The translations under genes were made by a program, and so were the position numbers. The notes under the pieces were generated by a model that was given only the letters and a program-made list of their open reading frames with translations, searched no databases and was not told the origin of the DNA. From the NCBI GenBank assembly GCA_027025615.1, contig JALVQM010000192.1:1-15975 (forward strand): 15,975 bases of DNA, written 5' to 3'. This stretch comes from Desulfobacteraceae bacterium (GTDB lineage Bacteria; Desulfobacterota; Desulfobacteria; Desulfobacterales; Desulfosarcinaceae). Of the stretch, positions 1 to 6,196 are shown in pieces. Numbering within the stretch: position 1 is the stretch's first letter; every line of letters starts with the position of its first letter.

Positions 1-275
1 GGTTGACAACCATAACTCTAATTGTTAGAAAACAAAACATTTGTTTTGTATTACGGAACAATTTTGATCAATAAATTAATTTGATGTTGATTGGAAACCA
101 GGTAATAAATTGCTGACTATTTGCAGAACCATCTTTTTTGATGTTTGACAGACTTGTATGAATACACTATAGATACATTATAGCTAAAGTCAGACCTTCC
201 CGGAGCGATAATCCCTGATTTTTTTAGAAAATATTGCCTTCGGGATAATATTATACCCAGATCGAAGGAGGACCC
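1..275 (+). promoter_or_regulatory. Upstream region of the glutaryl-CoA dehydrogenase gene, with a candidate operator
   Basis: This A+T-rich stretch carries no convincing gene and should hold the promoter of the downstream operon. It contains a perfect inverted repeat with 8-bp arms at 32-39 (ACAAAACA) and 42-49 (TGTTTTGT) around a 2-nt centre, the size and symmetry of a dimeric repressor site. A short palindrome, GGTTG-A-CAACC, lies at 1-11; it overlaps a TTGACA-like hexamer at 3-8, but no good -10 box sits at the right distance. I could not fix a promoter or a transcription start. The operator reading is inference from symmetry only. Confidence 0.35.
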
Positions 276-1439
276 ATGGATTTCGCACTTTCCAAGGAAA
301 TGGAAATGCTTCGTAAAGCAGTTCGAGAATTTGCTACCAAAAAAATTGCACCCTATGCTGATCAATGGGACAATGAACATTATTTTCCTTACAAAGAGGC
401 CATCAAGCCAATGGGTGAGTTAGGGTTTTTCGGAACAGTTATTCCGGAGGAATATGGCGGTGAAGACATGGGGTGGCTTGCAGCTATGATAGTCACCGAA
501 GAAATCGCCCGTGCCCACAGCTCTTTGCGCGTGCAGGTCAACATGCAGGTTCTTGGTTGCGCTTTTACAATCTATACATATGGCAACGAAGAAGTTAAGA
601 AAAAATACGTTCCAGGCCTTTGCAGTGCAGATCTTATTGGAGGTTTTGGTATTACCGAACCCAATGCCGGTTCCGACGTAATGGCCATGGAATCAACTGC
701 TGAAGACAAGGGTGATTATTGGCTGCTGAACGGTTCAAAAACATGGATCTCTAACGCCGATATAGCAGATGTGCTTGTTTTTTATGCCTATACTGACAAG
801 TCAGCCGGAAGCAAGGGTTTATCGGCGTTTGTAATAGAACCCAAGAATTTTGAAGGGATTAAAACCACACGCCTTGATAAAATGGGGTCCTTTTCTTCAC
901 CCACAGGTGAAGTTTTCCTGGACAATGTGAAGGTTCCCAAGGAAAACATTCTTGGCAAGCCGGGTGATGGCGCCAGAATAGTTTTCGGGTCTCTTAATCA
1001 AACCAGGTTGTCGGCGGCTGCCGGCGCGGTGGGTTTGGCCCAGGCCTGCCTGGACGTTGTAACCAAGTACTGCAATGACCGCAAACAGTTCGGAAAACCA
1101 ATCGGCCAGTTTCAGATGAATCAAGACATGATAGCCCAAATGACTTCAGAGATAGAGGCTGCCAGGCTGTTGGTTTACAAAGCCGCCTGGGCAAAGGACC
1201 AGGGGCGCTTGAATAATGGGCGTGACGTTGCCATAGCCAAGTATTTTGCTGGCGAGACGGTCAACAAATGCTCAAATTATGCAATGCGTATTCTGGGTGC
1301 ATACGGCTACAGTACAGAATACCCCGTAGCGCGTTTCTACCGCGATACACCTACTTACTATATGGTCGAAGGATCTGCCAACATTTGTAAGTGGATCATT
1401 GCCCTTGACCAACTTGGTTATCGCAAGGCAAACCGTTAA
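276..1439 (+). CDS. Glutaryl-CoA dehydrogenase, probable non-decarboxylating type (acyl-CoA dehydrogenase family)
   Basis: This 387-residue flavoprotein has the full length and layout of soluble acyl-CoA dehydrogenases: helical N-terminal domain, beta domain with the FAD-contacting stretch FGITEPNAGSD (about 124-134), and C-terminal helical domain with DRKQFGKPIGQFQ (268-280) and a late RFYRD segment. The catalytic base is Glu365 in MVEGSANI. The residue before it is Val364, where decarboxylating glutaryl-CoA dehydrogenases have Tyr; that Tyr-to-Val exchange is the published hallmark of the non-decarboxylating enzyme of Desulfococcus multivorans. Arg85 matches the arginine that holds the substrate carboxylate, and Ala78 stands where the human enzyme has Glu87. 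The expected reaction is therefore glutaryl-CoA to glutaconyl-CoA, with electrons passing to ETF. AGGAGG at 266-271 supports the ATG. The neighbouring glutaconyl-CoA decarboxylase subunit fits. Substrate is inferred; another acyl-CoA dehydrogenase is less likely. Confidence 0.88.
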   Translation: MDFALSKEMEMLRKAVREFATKKIAPYADQWDNEHYFPYKEAIKPMGELGFFGTVIPEEYGGEDMGWLAAMIVTEEIARAHSSLRVQVNMQVLGCAFTIYTYGNEEVKKKYVPGLCSADLIGGFGITEPNAGSDVMAMESTAEDKGDYWLLNGSKTWISNADIADVLVFYAYTDKSAGSKGLSAFVIEPKNFEGIKTTRLDKMGSFSSPTGEVFLDNVKVPKENILGKPGDGARIVFGSLNQTRLSAAAGAVGLAQACLDVVTKYCNDRKQFGKPIGQFQMNQDMIAQMTSEIEAARLLVYKAAWAKDQGRLNNGRDVAIAKYFAGETVNKCSNYAMRILGAYGYSTEYPVARFYRDTPTYYMVEGSANICKWIIALDQLGYRKANR

Positions 1440-1474
1440 TAGTAATAAATTGAAAGGAATGATATCAGATATCA

Positions 1475-1482
1475 GGGAGGGG
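1475..1482 (+). promoter_or_regulatory. Ribosome binding site that supports a TTG start
   Basis: GGGAGGGG ends 8 nt before the TTG at 1491. The nearby ATGs at 1459 and 1498 are in other frames, so TTG is the only plausible initiator for the downstream gene. A GATATC-A-GATATC palindrome lies just upstream at 1461-1473. Confidence 0.6.
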
Positions 1483-1490
1483 AACCTATC

Positions 1491-1886
1491 TTGTCCGATG
1501 ACGTAAAACAAAGAACCAGACAGACCGCCGCCCTTTATTTCAAGGGTGTTACAGGTGAAAAACCCTATGACTTGTGGCAGGCTTTTGATCCCGCCCTGGC
1601 CAGGGAGCTTTCCCTGTTTATCACCGGCCGGATGTATGCCAGGGAAAAAATTCCCCACCAGACAAGGCAGCTTGTGACAGTTGCGGTTTTGACTGTTCTG
1701 GGACGCACCGAAGAATTGGAACTTCATATCAAAGCGGCCTTGAATGTCGGTTGTGACCCGTTGCATGTGGCTGAGGCTATCTTTCAGACCTTTACCTACG
1801 CCGGCATCCCGACTGTAAACCAGGCACTTAAGGTGCTTAGACGGGTGCTGGAAGAAAAAGGACTGTGGCCGTTGAAGGCCGAATGA
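1491..1886 (+). CDS. Carboxymuconolactone decarboxylase-like (AhpD-fold) small protein
   Basis: A 131-residue, all-helical small protein. The core from about 57 to 112 (TRQLVTVAVLTVLGR, then ELELHIKAALNVGCDP and ending YAGIPTVNQAL) matches the carboxymuconolactone-decarboxylase / AhpD fold. The CxxC redox pair of peroxidase-type AhpD proteins is missing: the only cysteine is Cys88. Glu77 and His79 sit where family members place conserved polar residues. It therefore looks like the decarboxylase-like, non-peroxidase branch, but the real reaction is unknown. It starts with TTG and lies 51 bp after the glutaryl-CoA dehydrogenase gene, with gcdA 165 bp downstream. That position suggests a role in the same acyl-CoA pathway, possibly as an accessory protein or an isomerase/decarboxylase-like enzyme; this is inference. 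Confidence 0.78.
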   Translation: MSDDVKQRTRQTAALYFKGVTGEKPYDLWQAFDPALARELSLFITGRMYAREKIPHQTRQLVTVAVLTVLGRTEELELHIKAALNVGCDPLHVAEAIFQTFTYAGIPTVNQALKVLRRVLEEKGLWPLKAE

Positions 1887-2051
1887 TATATAAGAAAATG
1901 GCCTTGGTGCCGGTTCATTGGGTAAGTGTTTGGAACAACAGAGCGGACCGCGGCACGGTGGGTTAAGAGACTATGTTTTAATCAGGCTTAACTCAACAGG
2001 CTGGGCTTTTAAACTGCCTGGTAAAGACGAACATTCTGCAAGGGGGAGAAG

Positions 2052-3785
2052 ATGAGACCCTATTTCGAAAAAATGACTGAATTCGGACGACCGCTGTCAG
2101 AGGGGCAGCGCCGAAGCACGGAAGACAACATTGCCAAGATCAAAGAGGTAGAATCCGAAGTAGCTGCTGCTGTGGAAAAAGTTAAAAAGGCCGGCTTCCC
2201 GGAAGAAAAAATTAACGCCCGTGGTCAAATGACTGTTTTCCAGCGATTGCGTTACCTGGTTGATCCCGGTACCTGGTGCCCGTTGCATACCTTGTACAAC
2301 CCCGAAGACAACGTTGAAGGGACAACCAATGTAATTGACGGACTGGCGAAGATTTCCGGCAAATGGGCGGTTGTCATAGGTTTTGACAACAAAGTTCTGG
2401 CCGGTGCGTGGTTGCCCGGCCAGTATGAGAATATATTAAGGGTGACCGATCTTTCCAAGCGGCTCAATATTCCCCTTGTTTGGCTTGTAAACTGTTCCGG
2501 AGTTAAGCTTACCGAGCAGGAAAAATTTTACGCCAACCGCAGGGGGGGCGGCACGACATTTTTCCGCCATGCTGAATTGGAACAAATGGGTATACCCATT
2601 CTGGCTGCTATTTACGGTACCAATCCAGCAGGAGGCGGCTACCAGGGTATCAGCCCGACGATCCTGTTTGCTCACAAAAATTGCAACATAGCCGTGGGCG
2701 GAGGTGGTATTCTCAGTGGTATGTCACCCAAAGGTTACTTTGATGAAGAAGGTGCCGAGCAACTGATTGCAGCGGCCAAGCAGTTCAAAGTCAAGCCGCC
2801 TGGATCGGTGAAGATTCATTATGATGAAACAGGTTTTTTCCGCTATGTCTATGAAAATGAGACAGACGTGCTGGACGGCTTGAAAGAATACATGCGTGAT
2901 ATGCCGGCTTACAATCCGAAGTTTTTCAGGGTGGCTGAACCAAAAGAACCGCGTTTTCCTGCCGAGGATCTCTATCGCTTGGTTCCCTTCAATCAGAAGC
3001 AGATGTATGACTTTGACGAAGTACTCGCACGTCTTGTTGATAACAGCGAGCACATGGAATTCAAGCCTGGATACGGACCGGAAGTTTACACCGGTCTGGT
3101 AAAGATGGACGGTTTCCTGGTAGGTGTCATCGGCAACCGTCAGGGATGGCTCGGTGAGGATTATCCTGAGTACGCAGATTACCCTGGTATCGGAGGCAAG
3201 CTGTACCGCCAGGGCCTGATTAAAATGAACGAGTTCGTTACTCTTTGTGGACGCGACCGGGTGCCCATAATATGGTTCCAGGATACCACCGGAATCGATG
3301 TCGGCGATATTGCGGAAAAAGCCGAGCTGCTGGGGTTGGGACAGGCCTTGATTTACTCCATCCAGCAAACCGATGTTCCAATGATGTTGGTTGTATTACG
3401 CAAAGGCACTGCAGCAGCCCACTATATTATGGGGGGACCGACGGCCAACCGTCATAACGCATTTACTTTAGGAACACCCACTACAGAGATTTACGTTATG
3501 CATGGAGAAACTGCTGCTGCCGCCAGTTTTTCCCGCCGGCTTGTTAAAGAGAAGGATGCAGGCAGGGACCTCAAGCCGGTCATTGAGAAGATGAACAAAA
3601 TGGTTAAGGAGTACTATGATTACTCCCGTCCCGTATATTGTGCTCAGAAAGGCATGGTCGACGAAGTGGCTAACATGGGTGACATCCGCAAATACATGAA
3701 AGCGTTTGCCGGATCCGCCTACCAGAACCCCAGATCTATTTGTCCCCACCACCAGATGCTGACTCCGCGAGTTATCAAGGGCTAA
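2052..3785 (+). CDS. gcdA: Glutaconyl-CoA decarboxylase alpha subunit (biotin-dependent carboxyltransferase)
   Basis: A 577-residue carboxyltransferase, close to the roughly 587 residues of the Acidaminococcus GcdA. It has two crotonase-like lobes. The N-lobe (about 60-300) carries the glycine-rich GTNPAGGGYQG (189-199) and AVGGGGILSGMSPKG (214-228). The C-lobe (about 330-560) carries DTTGIDVGD (411-419) and RKGTAAAHYIMGGP (450-463), both typical of acyl-CoA and carboxybiotin binding. The protein moves the carboxyl group of glutaconyl-CoA to biotin, giving crotonyl-CoA; membrane and biotin-carrier subunits then complete decarboxylation coupled to sodium export. Those subunits are not in this window. 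A purine-rich GGGGGAG lies just before the ATG. The partner dehydrogenase upstream makes this assignment better than methylmalonyl- or propionyl-CoA carboxylase beta, which are shorter and differ in layout. Confidence 0.9.
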   Translation: MRPYFEKMTEFGRPLSEGQRRSTEDNIAKIKEVESEVAAAVEKVKKAGFPEEKINARGQMTVFQRLRYLVDPGTWCPLHTLYNPEDNVEGTTNVIDGLAKISGKWAVVIGFDNKVLAGAWLPGQYENILRVTDLSKRLNIPLVWLVNCSGVKLTEQEKFYANRRGGGTTFFRHAELEQMGIPILAAIYGTNPAGGGYQGISPTILFAHKNCNIAVGGGGILSGMSPKGYFDEEGAEQLIAAAKQFKVKPPGSVKIHYDETGFFRYVYENETDVLDGLKEYMRDMPAYNPKFFRVAEPKEPRFPAEDLYRLVPFNQKQMYDFDEVLARLVDNSEHMEFKPGYGPEVYTGLVKMDGFLVGVIGNRQGWLGEDYPEYADYPGIGGKLYRQGLIKMNEFVTLCGRDRVPIIWFQDTTGIDVGDIAEKAELLGLGQALIYSIQQTDVPMMLVVLRKGTAAAHYIMGGPTANRHNAFTLGTPTTEIYVMHGETAAAASFSRRLVKEKDAGRDLKPVIEKMNKMVKEYYDYSRPVYCAQKGMVDEVANMGDIRKYMKAFAGSAYQNPRSICPHHQMLTPRVIKG

Positions 3786-3789
3786 ATAC

Positions 3790-3828
3790 AAGGCCGGCGG
3801 CTGTTTTATGTAATGGGCCGCCGGCCTT
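3790..3828 (+). terminator. Strong stem-loop downstream of gcdA
   Basis: A perfect 12-bp inverted repeat (AAGGCCGGCGGC at 3790-3801 and GCCGCCGGCCTT at 3817-3828) with a 15-nt loop begins 4 bp after the gcdA stop. No T-run follows, so it may work as a transcript-end stabiliser or a poor intrinsic terminator rather than a classical one. It lies between convergent transcription units and could serve both. Confidence 0.6.
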
Positions 3829-3904
3829 CAAGTAAGTTATTCAGAATAATTTCCGGTTTTCGCTTCACGCCAATCAAAATCAAAAGTAGAAATTAAAGTA
3901 ATTA

Positions 3905-4302
3905 TTAAATCATTGCCTGTTTGACTGTCTGTTCAGAAAACGCTATCTCGGCCAGAAATGATGCTGTCTTGATCATTTCTTCCTCTGGCAGGAAGTAAGC
4001 GGCGACCTGTTGGAAGGATTTCCTGACATCTTCGGCAGTCAATGTCCTGGCGGTGAGCATAACATCCGGTATTGCTTGTTGACGACAAATATTGCGCAAT
4101 TTGTAGCCGGAAACGCTCATAATATCAAAAATTGCCAGGTCGAGTTTTTATTTTCCACAGTGGTCCTAGCTCTTTTAAAACTGTCGGCTAACCTGTTGTC
4201 GCACATAGGCGGCAGGTCATCAATGGTATCCAGCACGTCTACTTCGTCATCGACCAGCAGGACATGAAGTCGGTTCAGTATTTCAGTTTTATCTTCCGGC
4301 AT
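3905..4302 (-). pseudogene. Response regulator receiver gene broken by a frameshift
   Basis: Two reading frames together give one receiver domain. The first (from ATG at 4302, with CGGAG at 4309-4313) reads MPEDKTEILNRLHVLLVDDE, including the acidic pair Asp18-Asp19. It loses frame near 4142. The second frame resumes with DLAIFDIMSVSGYKL, which holds the phosphoacceptor Asp in FDIM, then VMLTART with the conserved Thr. The intact regulator at 11347 has codons AAC TAC GAC at the equivalent point, whereas here the bases read AACTCGAC, so loss of one A restores everything. Adding one base to the 398-nt locus gives exactly 133 codons, a 132-residue receiver-only protein. It is the last gene of the decayed TRAP operon. 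A sequencing error is the alternative, but the wrecked neighbour makes true decay credible. Confidence 0.82.
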
Positions 4303-4318
4303 CTAATACTCCGTTTTT

Positions 4319-4560
4319 TTAATACATACGACTTGGTAGCAAAACCATACAAGAAGTGCGCAAAGTTTCGTAAAGCGATTTGACAATACCGGACCAGGTC
4401 AACTGGCGTAGAATCAGGGAAACCGCCGAAACTCCAAAGACACCGACCGCGGCCGCCTCGGTGGGTGTAAACAAGCCCTCCCATTGCCAGGATGAAGACC
4501 GCCAATGTGTCTCCCATTCCACTGATGGAGCGAAACTTCCTTTTCCATCGCCAGGAGCTT
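4319..4560 (-). pseudogene. dctM: Remnant of TRAP transporter large permease (DctM)
   Basis: Only about 80 codons of a protein normally near 430 residues remain. The best-kept part reads GLFTPTEAAAVGVFG, the FTPTEAAA signature of TRAP large permeases, followed by LILRQLTWSGIVKSLYETLR and SCMVLL. The preceding piece, SSWRWKRKFRSISGMGDTLA followed by VFILAMG, lies in another frame and resembles the stretch just before that signature. A frameshift near 4476-4482 separates the two. Everything N-terminal to this, and about the last third of the protein, has been deleted; the frame ends with a stop at 4319-4321. The remnant runs into the dctQ remnant upstream. It cannot encode a transporter. Confidence 0.8.
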
Positions 4561-4863
4561 ACCCCCATCAAGACCAGGGCGAGGATATCGGTCAGCGGCT
4601 CGAAGAACAACTGAGCACGTTATGGAAATAGAGGCACCAGGATTTCGCCCCCCTATATTACCCTTGACTTGGTGGGTGTAAGCCAGGGCTAACGCTAGAG
4701 TAGCAAGAAAACCAACTATCTCAACAGAGCCGAAAATAGGGTGATTGAAAAAGCGACCCACAACATCGGCACAGGTAATCAGCATCATGGCTACCAGGCA
4801 GCAGGCACCGATGCCCATTAGCATGGCTACGATTTTGTCCAGTGCCCTTGTAAAGGAGTTCAT
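4561..4863 (-). pseudogene. dctQ: Remnant of TRAP transporter small permease (DctQ)
   Basis: From ATG at 4863 the frame reads MNSFTRALDKIVAMLMGIGA, then a second part of the first helix, then ADVVGRFFNHPIFGSVEIVG and ALAYTHQVKGNIG: the first two helices and the HQVKGN-like loop of TRAP small permeases. The frame is lost in a six-base G/C run at 4648-4653; a one-base insertion fits. The next frame reads GEILVPLFP, an in-frame TAA at 4620-4622, then RAQLFFEPLTDILALVLMGV, the expected third-helix region. After this the sequence passes directly into dctM-like coding, so the end of dctQ and the start of dctM are missing. At least three lesions (frameshift, stop, fusion deletion) make an assembly error an unlikely sole cause. 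Confidence 0.82.
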
Positions 4864-4958
4864 AGAAAAATTTACCGGCGATTTGTGGAAAAAAGGGAAG
4901 CGTTTACTTGAAAAAGCTATGGGTTGTACGAGGTTATCGCATTGTTTGTCCCCGGTGG

Positions 4959-4990
4959 GCCGCCGTTCGGGGAAGCACCCCGGGGGCGGC
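4959..4990 (-). terminator. G+C-rich stem-loop just after dctP
   Basis: Outer arms GCCGCC (4959-4964) and GGCGGC (4985-4990), with inner arms CGGGG (4968-4972) and CCCCG (4978-4982) around AAGCA, form a two-part hairpin beginning 2 bp after the dctP stop. In the dctP direction no T-run follows; TTTTATT follows only on the plus strand. It is best read as an intercistronic hairpin that protects or separates the dctP transcript from dctQM, a common arrangement in binding-protein transporter operons (inference). Confidence 0.5.
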
Positions 4991-4992
4991 TT

Positions 4993-6015
4993 TTATTGCA
5001 GTTGAGCCAGGGTTTTGTTCACAAAATCCACTACCCTGGCTCCATTTATTCCCTTAGCGCTGACCTTTTTTATGTAGTCATCGACTATTGGAGCTACTGC
5101 TTTTTTCCAGCGGGCCATTTCCTTGCTCTTAAGACCGATAATCTGCCCTCCCTGGTTTAGAAAGTATATCATTCCTTTCCCGTCGCTTTGATCCCAGGCT
5201 TTACCATGGCGTACGGCCCATTCGCTATTAATCCGCCGAATAATTTTCTGGATATCGGCCGGAAGTTCCTGCCATTTGCTTTTGTTCATCACTACGAAAA
5301 AAGTAGTGGTATAAGCGGCTCCAAATGCTGCAGTGCAATATTTGGTGACTTCACCCAGTTTCCATCCCTTGTTGGATTCCAGGGGATAAACCGATCCGTC
5401 GACCACGCCCTTCTGAAGCATTTGATAAGTTTCAGGCATGGGCCTTGGAACCGGCGTTCCCCCAAGGGCCTTGATTACCAGAGAGCTAGTGCCTGTTCCG
5501 CGCAGCCTTAATCCCTTTATATCTTCCAGCTTACGAACAGGCCTGGATTTTGTATGCAGCAGGCCGGGTCCATGGGCATGCAGATACATTACCTCTGTAT
5601 CTGAGAGTTCTTTTGGTTTGAATTGTCTGTAGACTTCATTGGCAACCTTGGTTGCCACCGTTCCACTGGTATATCCCAAAGGAAGATCAACCACTGACAT
5701 AACCGGGAAACGGCCCCTCGTGTATGCCAGCACGGAAAATCCGATATCTGAAATACCTGCGACTGTTCCGTCATAGCACTGTTTGGCCTTGGTCAGGGTT
5801 TGGCCGGCATAATAATCTACTTTTACGCGTCCATGAGTTCGTTTTTCAACTTCACGGCACCATGCTTCAGCTAATTTACTTTGGATGTGTGTTGAAGGGA
5901 AAAAACAACTGTAAGTAAGTTTGATTTGACCGGCAGTGGCGGGCGGGCAGCTGTAAACCGTAAGCACGAGACCAACTATAGTCAATCCGGCCAGAAAAAC
6001 AGGTGCCTTTCTCAT
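4993..6015 (-). CDS. dctP: TRAP transporter solute-binding protein (DctP family)
   Basis: A 340-residue periplasmic protein, the usual DctP length. The N-terminus MRKAPVFLAGLTIVGLVLTV ends in a signal-peptidase I type site near ATAG (26-29). The mature part shows the family pattern: IKLTYSCFFPSTHIQSKLAE (31-50), EVEKRTHGRVKVDYYAGQTL (55-74) and GLRLRGTGT (169-177), whose Arg172 matches the arginine that normally binds the ligand carboxylate. A longer frame begins at 6072, but AAGGAG at 6025-6030 and the signal peptide place the start at 6015. Its partner permeases downstream are pseudogenes, so this protein would need permeases encoded elsewhere, or has been retained as an orphan binder. The ligand cannot be read from sequence; an organic acid is likely from the family. 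Confidence 0.9.
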   Translation of the reverse strand: MRKAPVFLAGLTIVGLVLTVYSCPPATAGQIKLTYSCFFPSTHIQSKLAEAWCREVEKRTHGRVKVDYYAGQTLTKAKQCYDGTVAGISDIGFSVLAYTRGRFPVMSVVDLPLGYTSGTVATKVANEVYRQFKPKELSDTEVMYLHAHGPGLLHTKSRPVRKLEDIKGLRLRGTGTSSLVIKALGGTPVPRPMPETYQMLQKGVVDGSVYPLESNKGWKLGEVTKYCTAAFGAAYTTTFFVVMNKSKWQELPADIQKIIRRINSEWAVRHGKAWDQSDGKGMIYFLNQGGQIIGLKSKEMARWKKAVAPIVDDYIKKVSAKGINGARVVDFVNKTLAQLQ

Positions 6016-6024
6016 TCTTCCTTT

Positions 6025-6030
6025 CTCCTT
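6025..6030 (-). promoter_or_regulatory. Ribosome binding site that sets the dctP start
   Basis: AAGGAG lies 9 nt before the ATG at 6015. It favours that start over the earlier in-frame one at 6072, which would place 19 extra residues before the signal peptide. Confidence 0.7.
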
Positions 6031-6196
6031 CGTGAGTTTGAAAAATGGCAAGAGGGGCAGTCCATAGCCCATGGATGTCGGGCTTTGGAATGACCCTTAC
6101 ACGGTATTGTTTTGATAACCAAAGTTTAGAACCTCCAAATTGGCAAGCAGAACCAAATTGACTAAAAAACATAAGACCTTAAATTTTTAATTCATG

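Noticed and set aside
85..115. Possible sigma-54 promoter (GG and GC in the AGGTAATAAATTGC stretch)
   Set aside because: The spacing between GG and GC is 9 rather than 10 and the consensus bases around them are poor.
1272..1766. Open frame of 164 codons on the minus strand
   Set aside because: It covers the end of the dehydrogenase gene and the start of the next one in antisense, and its translation shows no family pattern.
1997..2020. CAGGC/GCCTG hairpin before gcdA
   Set aside because: The stem is only five pairs with a 14-nt loop and no T-run; too weak to call a regulatory element.
2724..3368. Long open frame on the minus strand (214 codons)
   Set aside because: It lies wholly opposite gcdA, lacks recognisable motifs and is explained by the codon pattern of the gene on the other strand.
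4924..5160. Plus-strand open frames across the dctP/dctQ boundary
   Set aside because: They overlap the end of dctP in antisense and contain no motif.
5876..6172. Minus-strand frame of 98 codons overlapping the start of dctP
   Set aside because: It is out of frame with the signal peptide and lacks a ribosome site; dctP explains the region.
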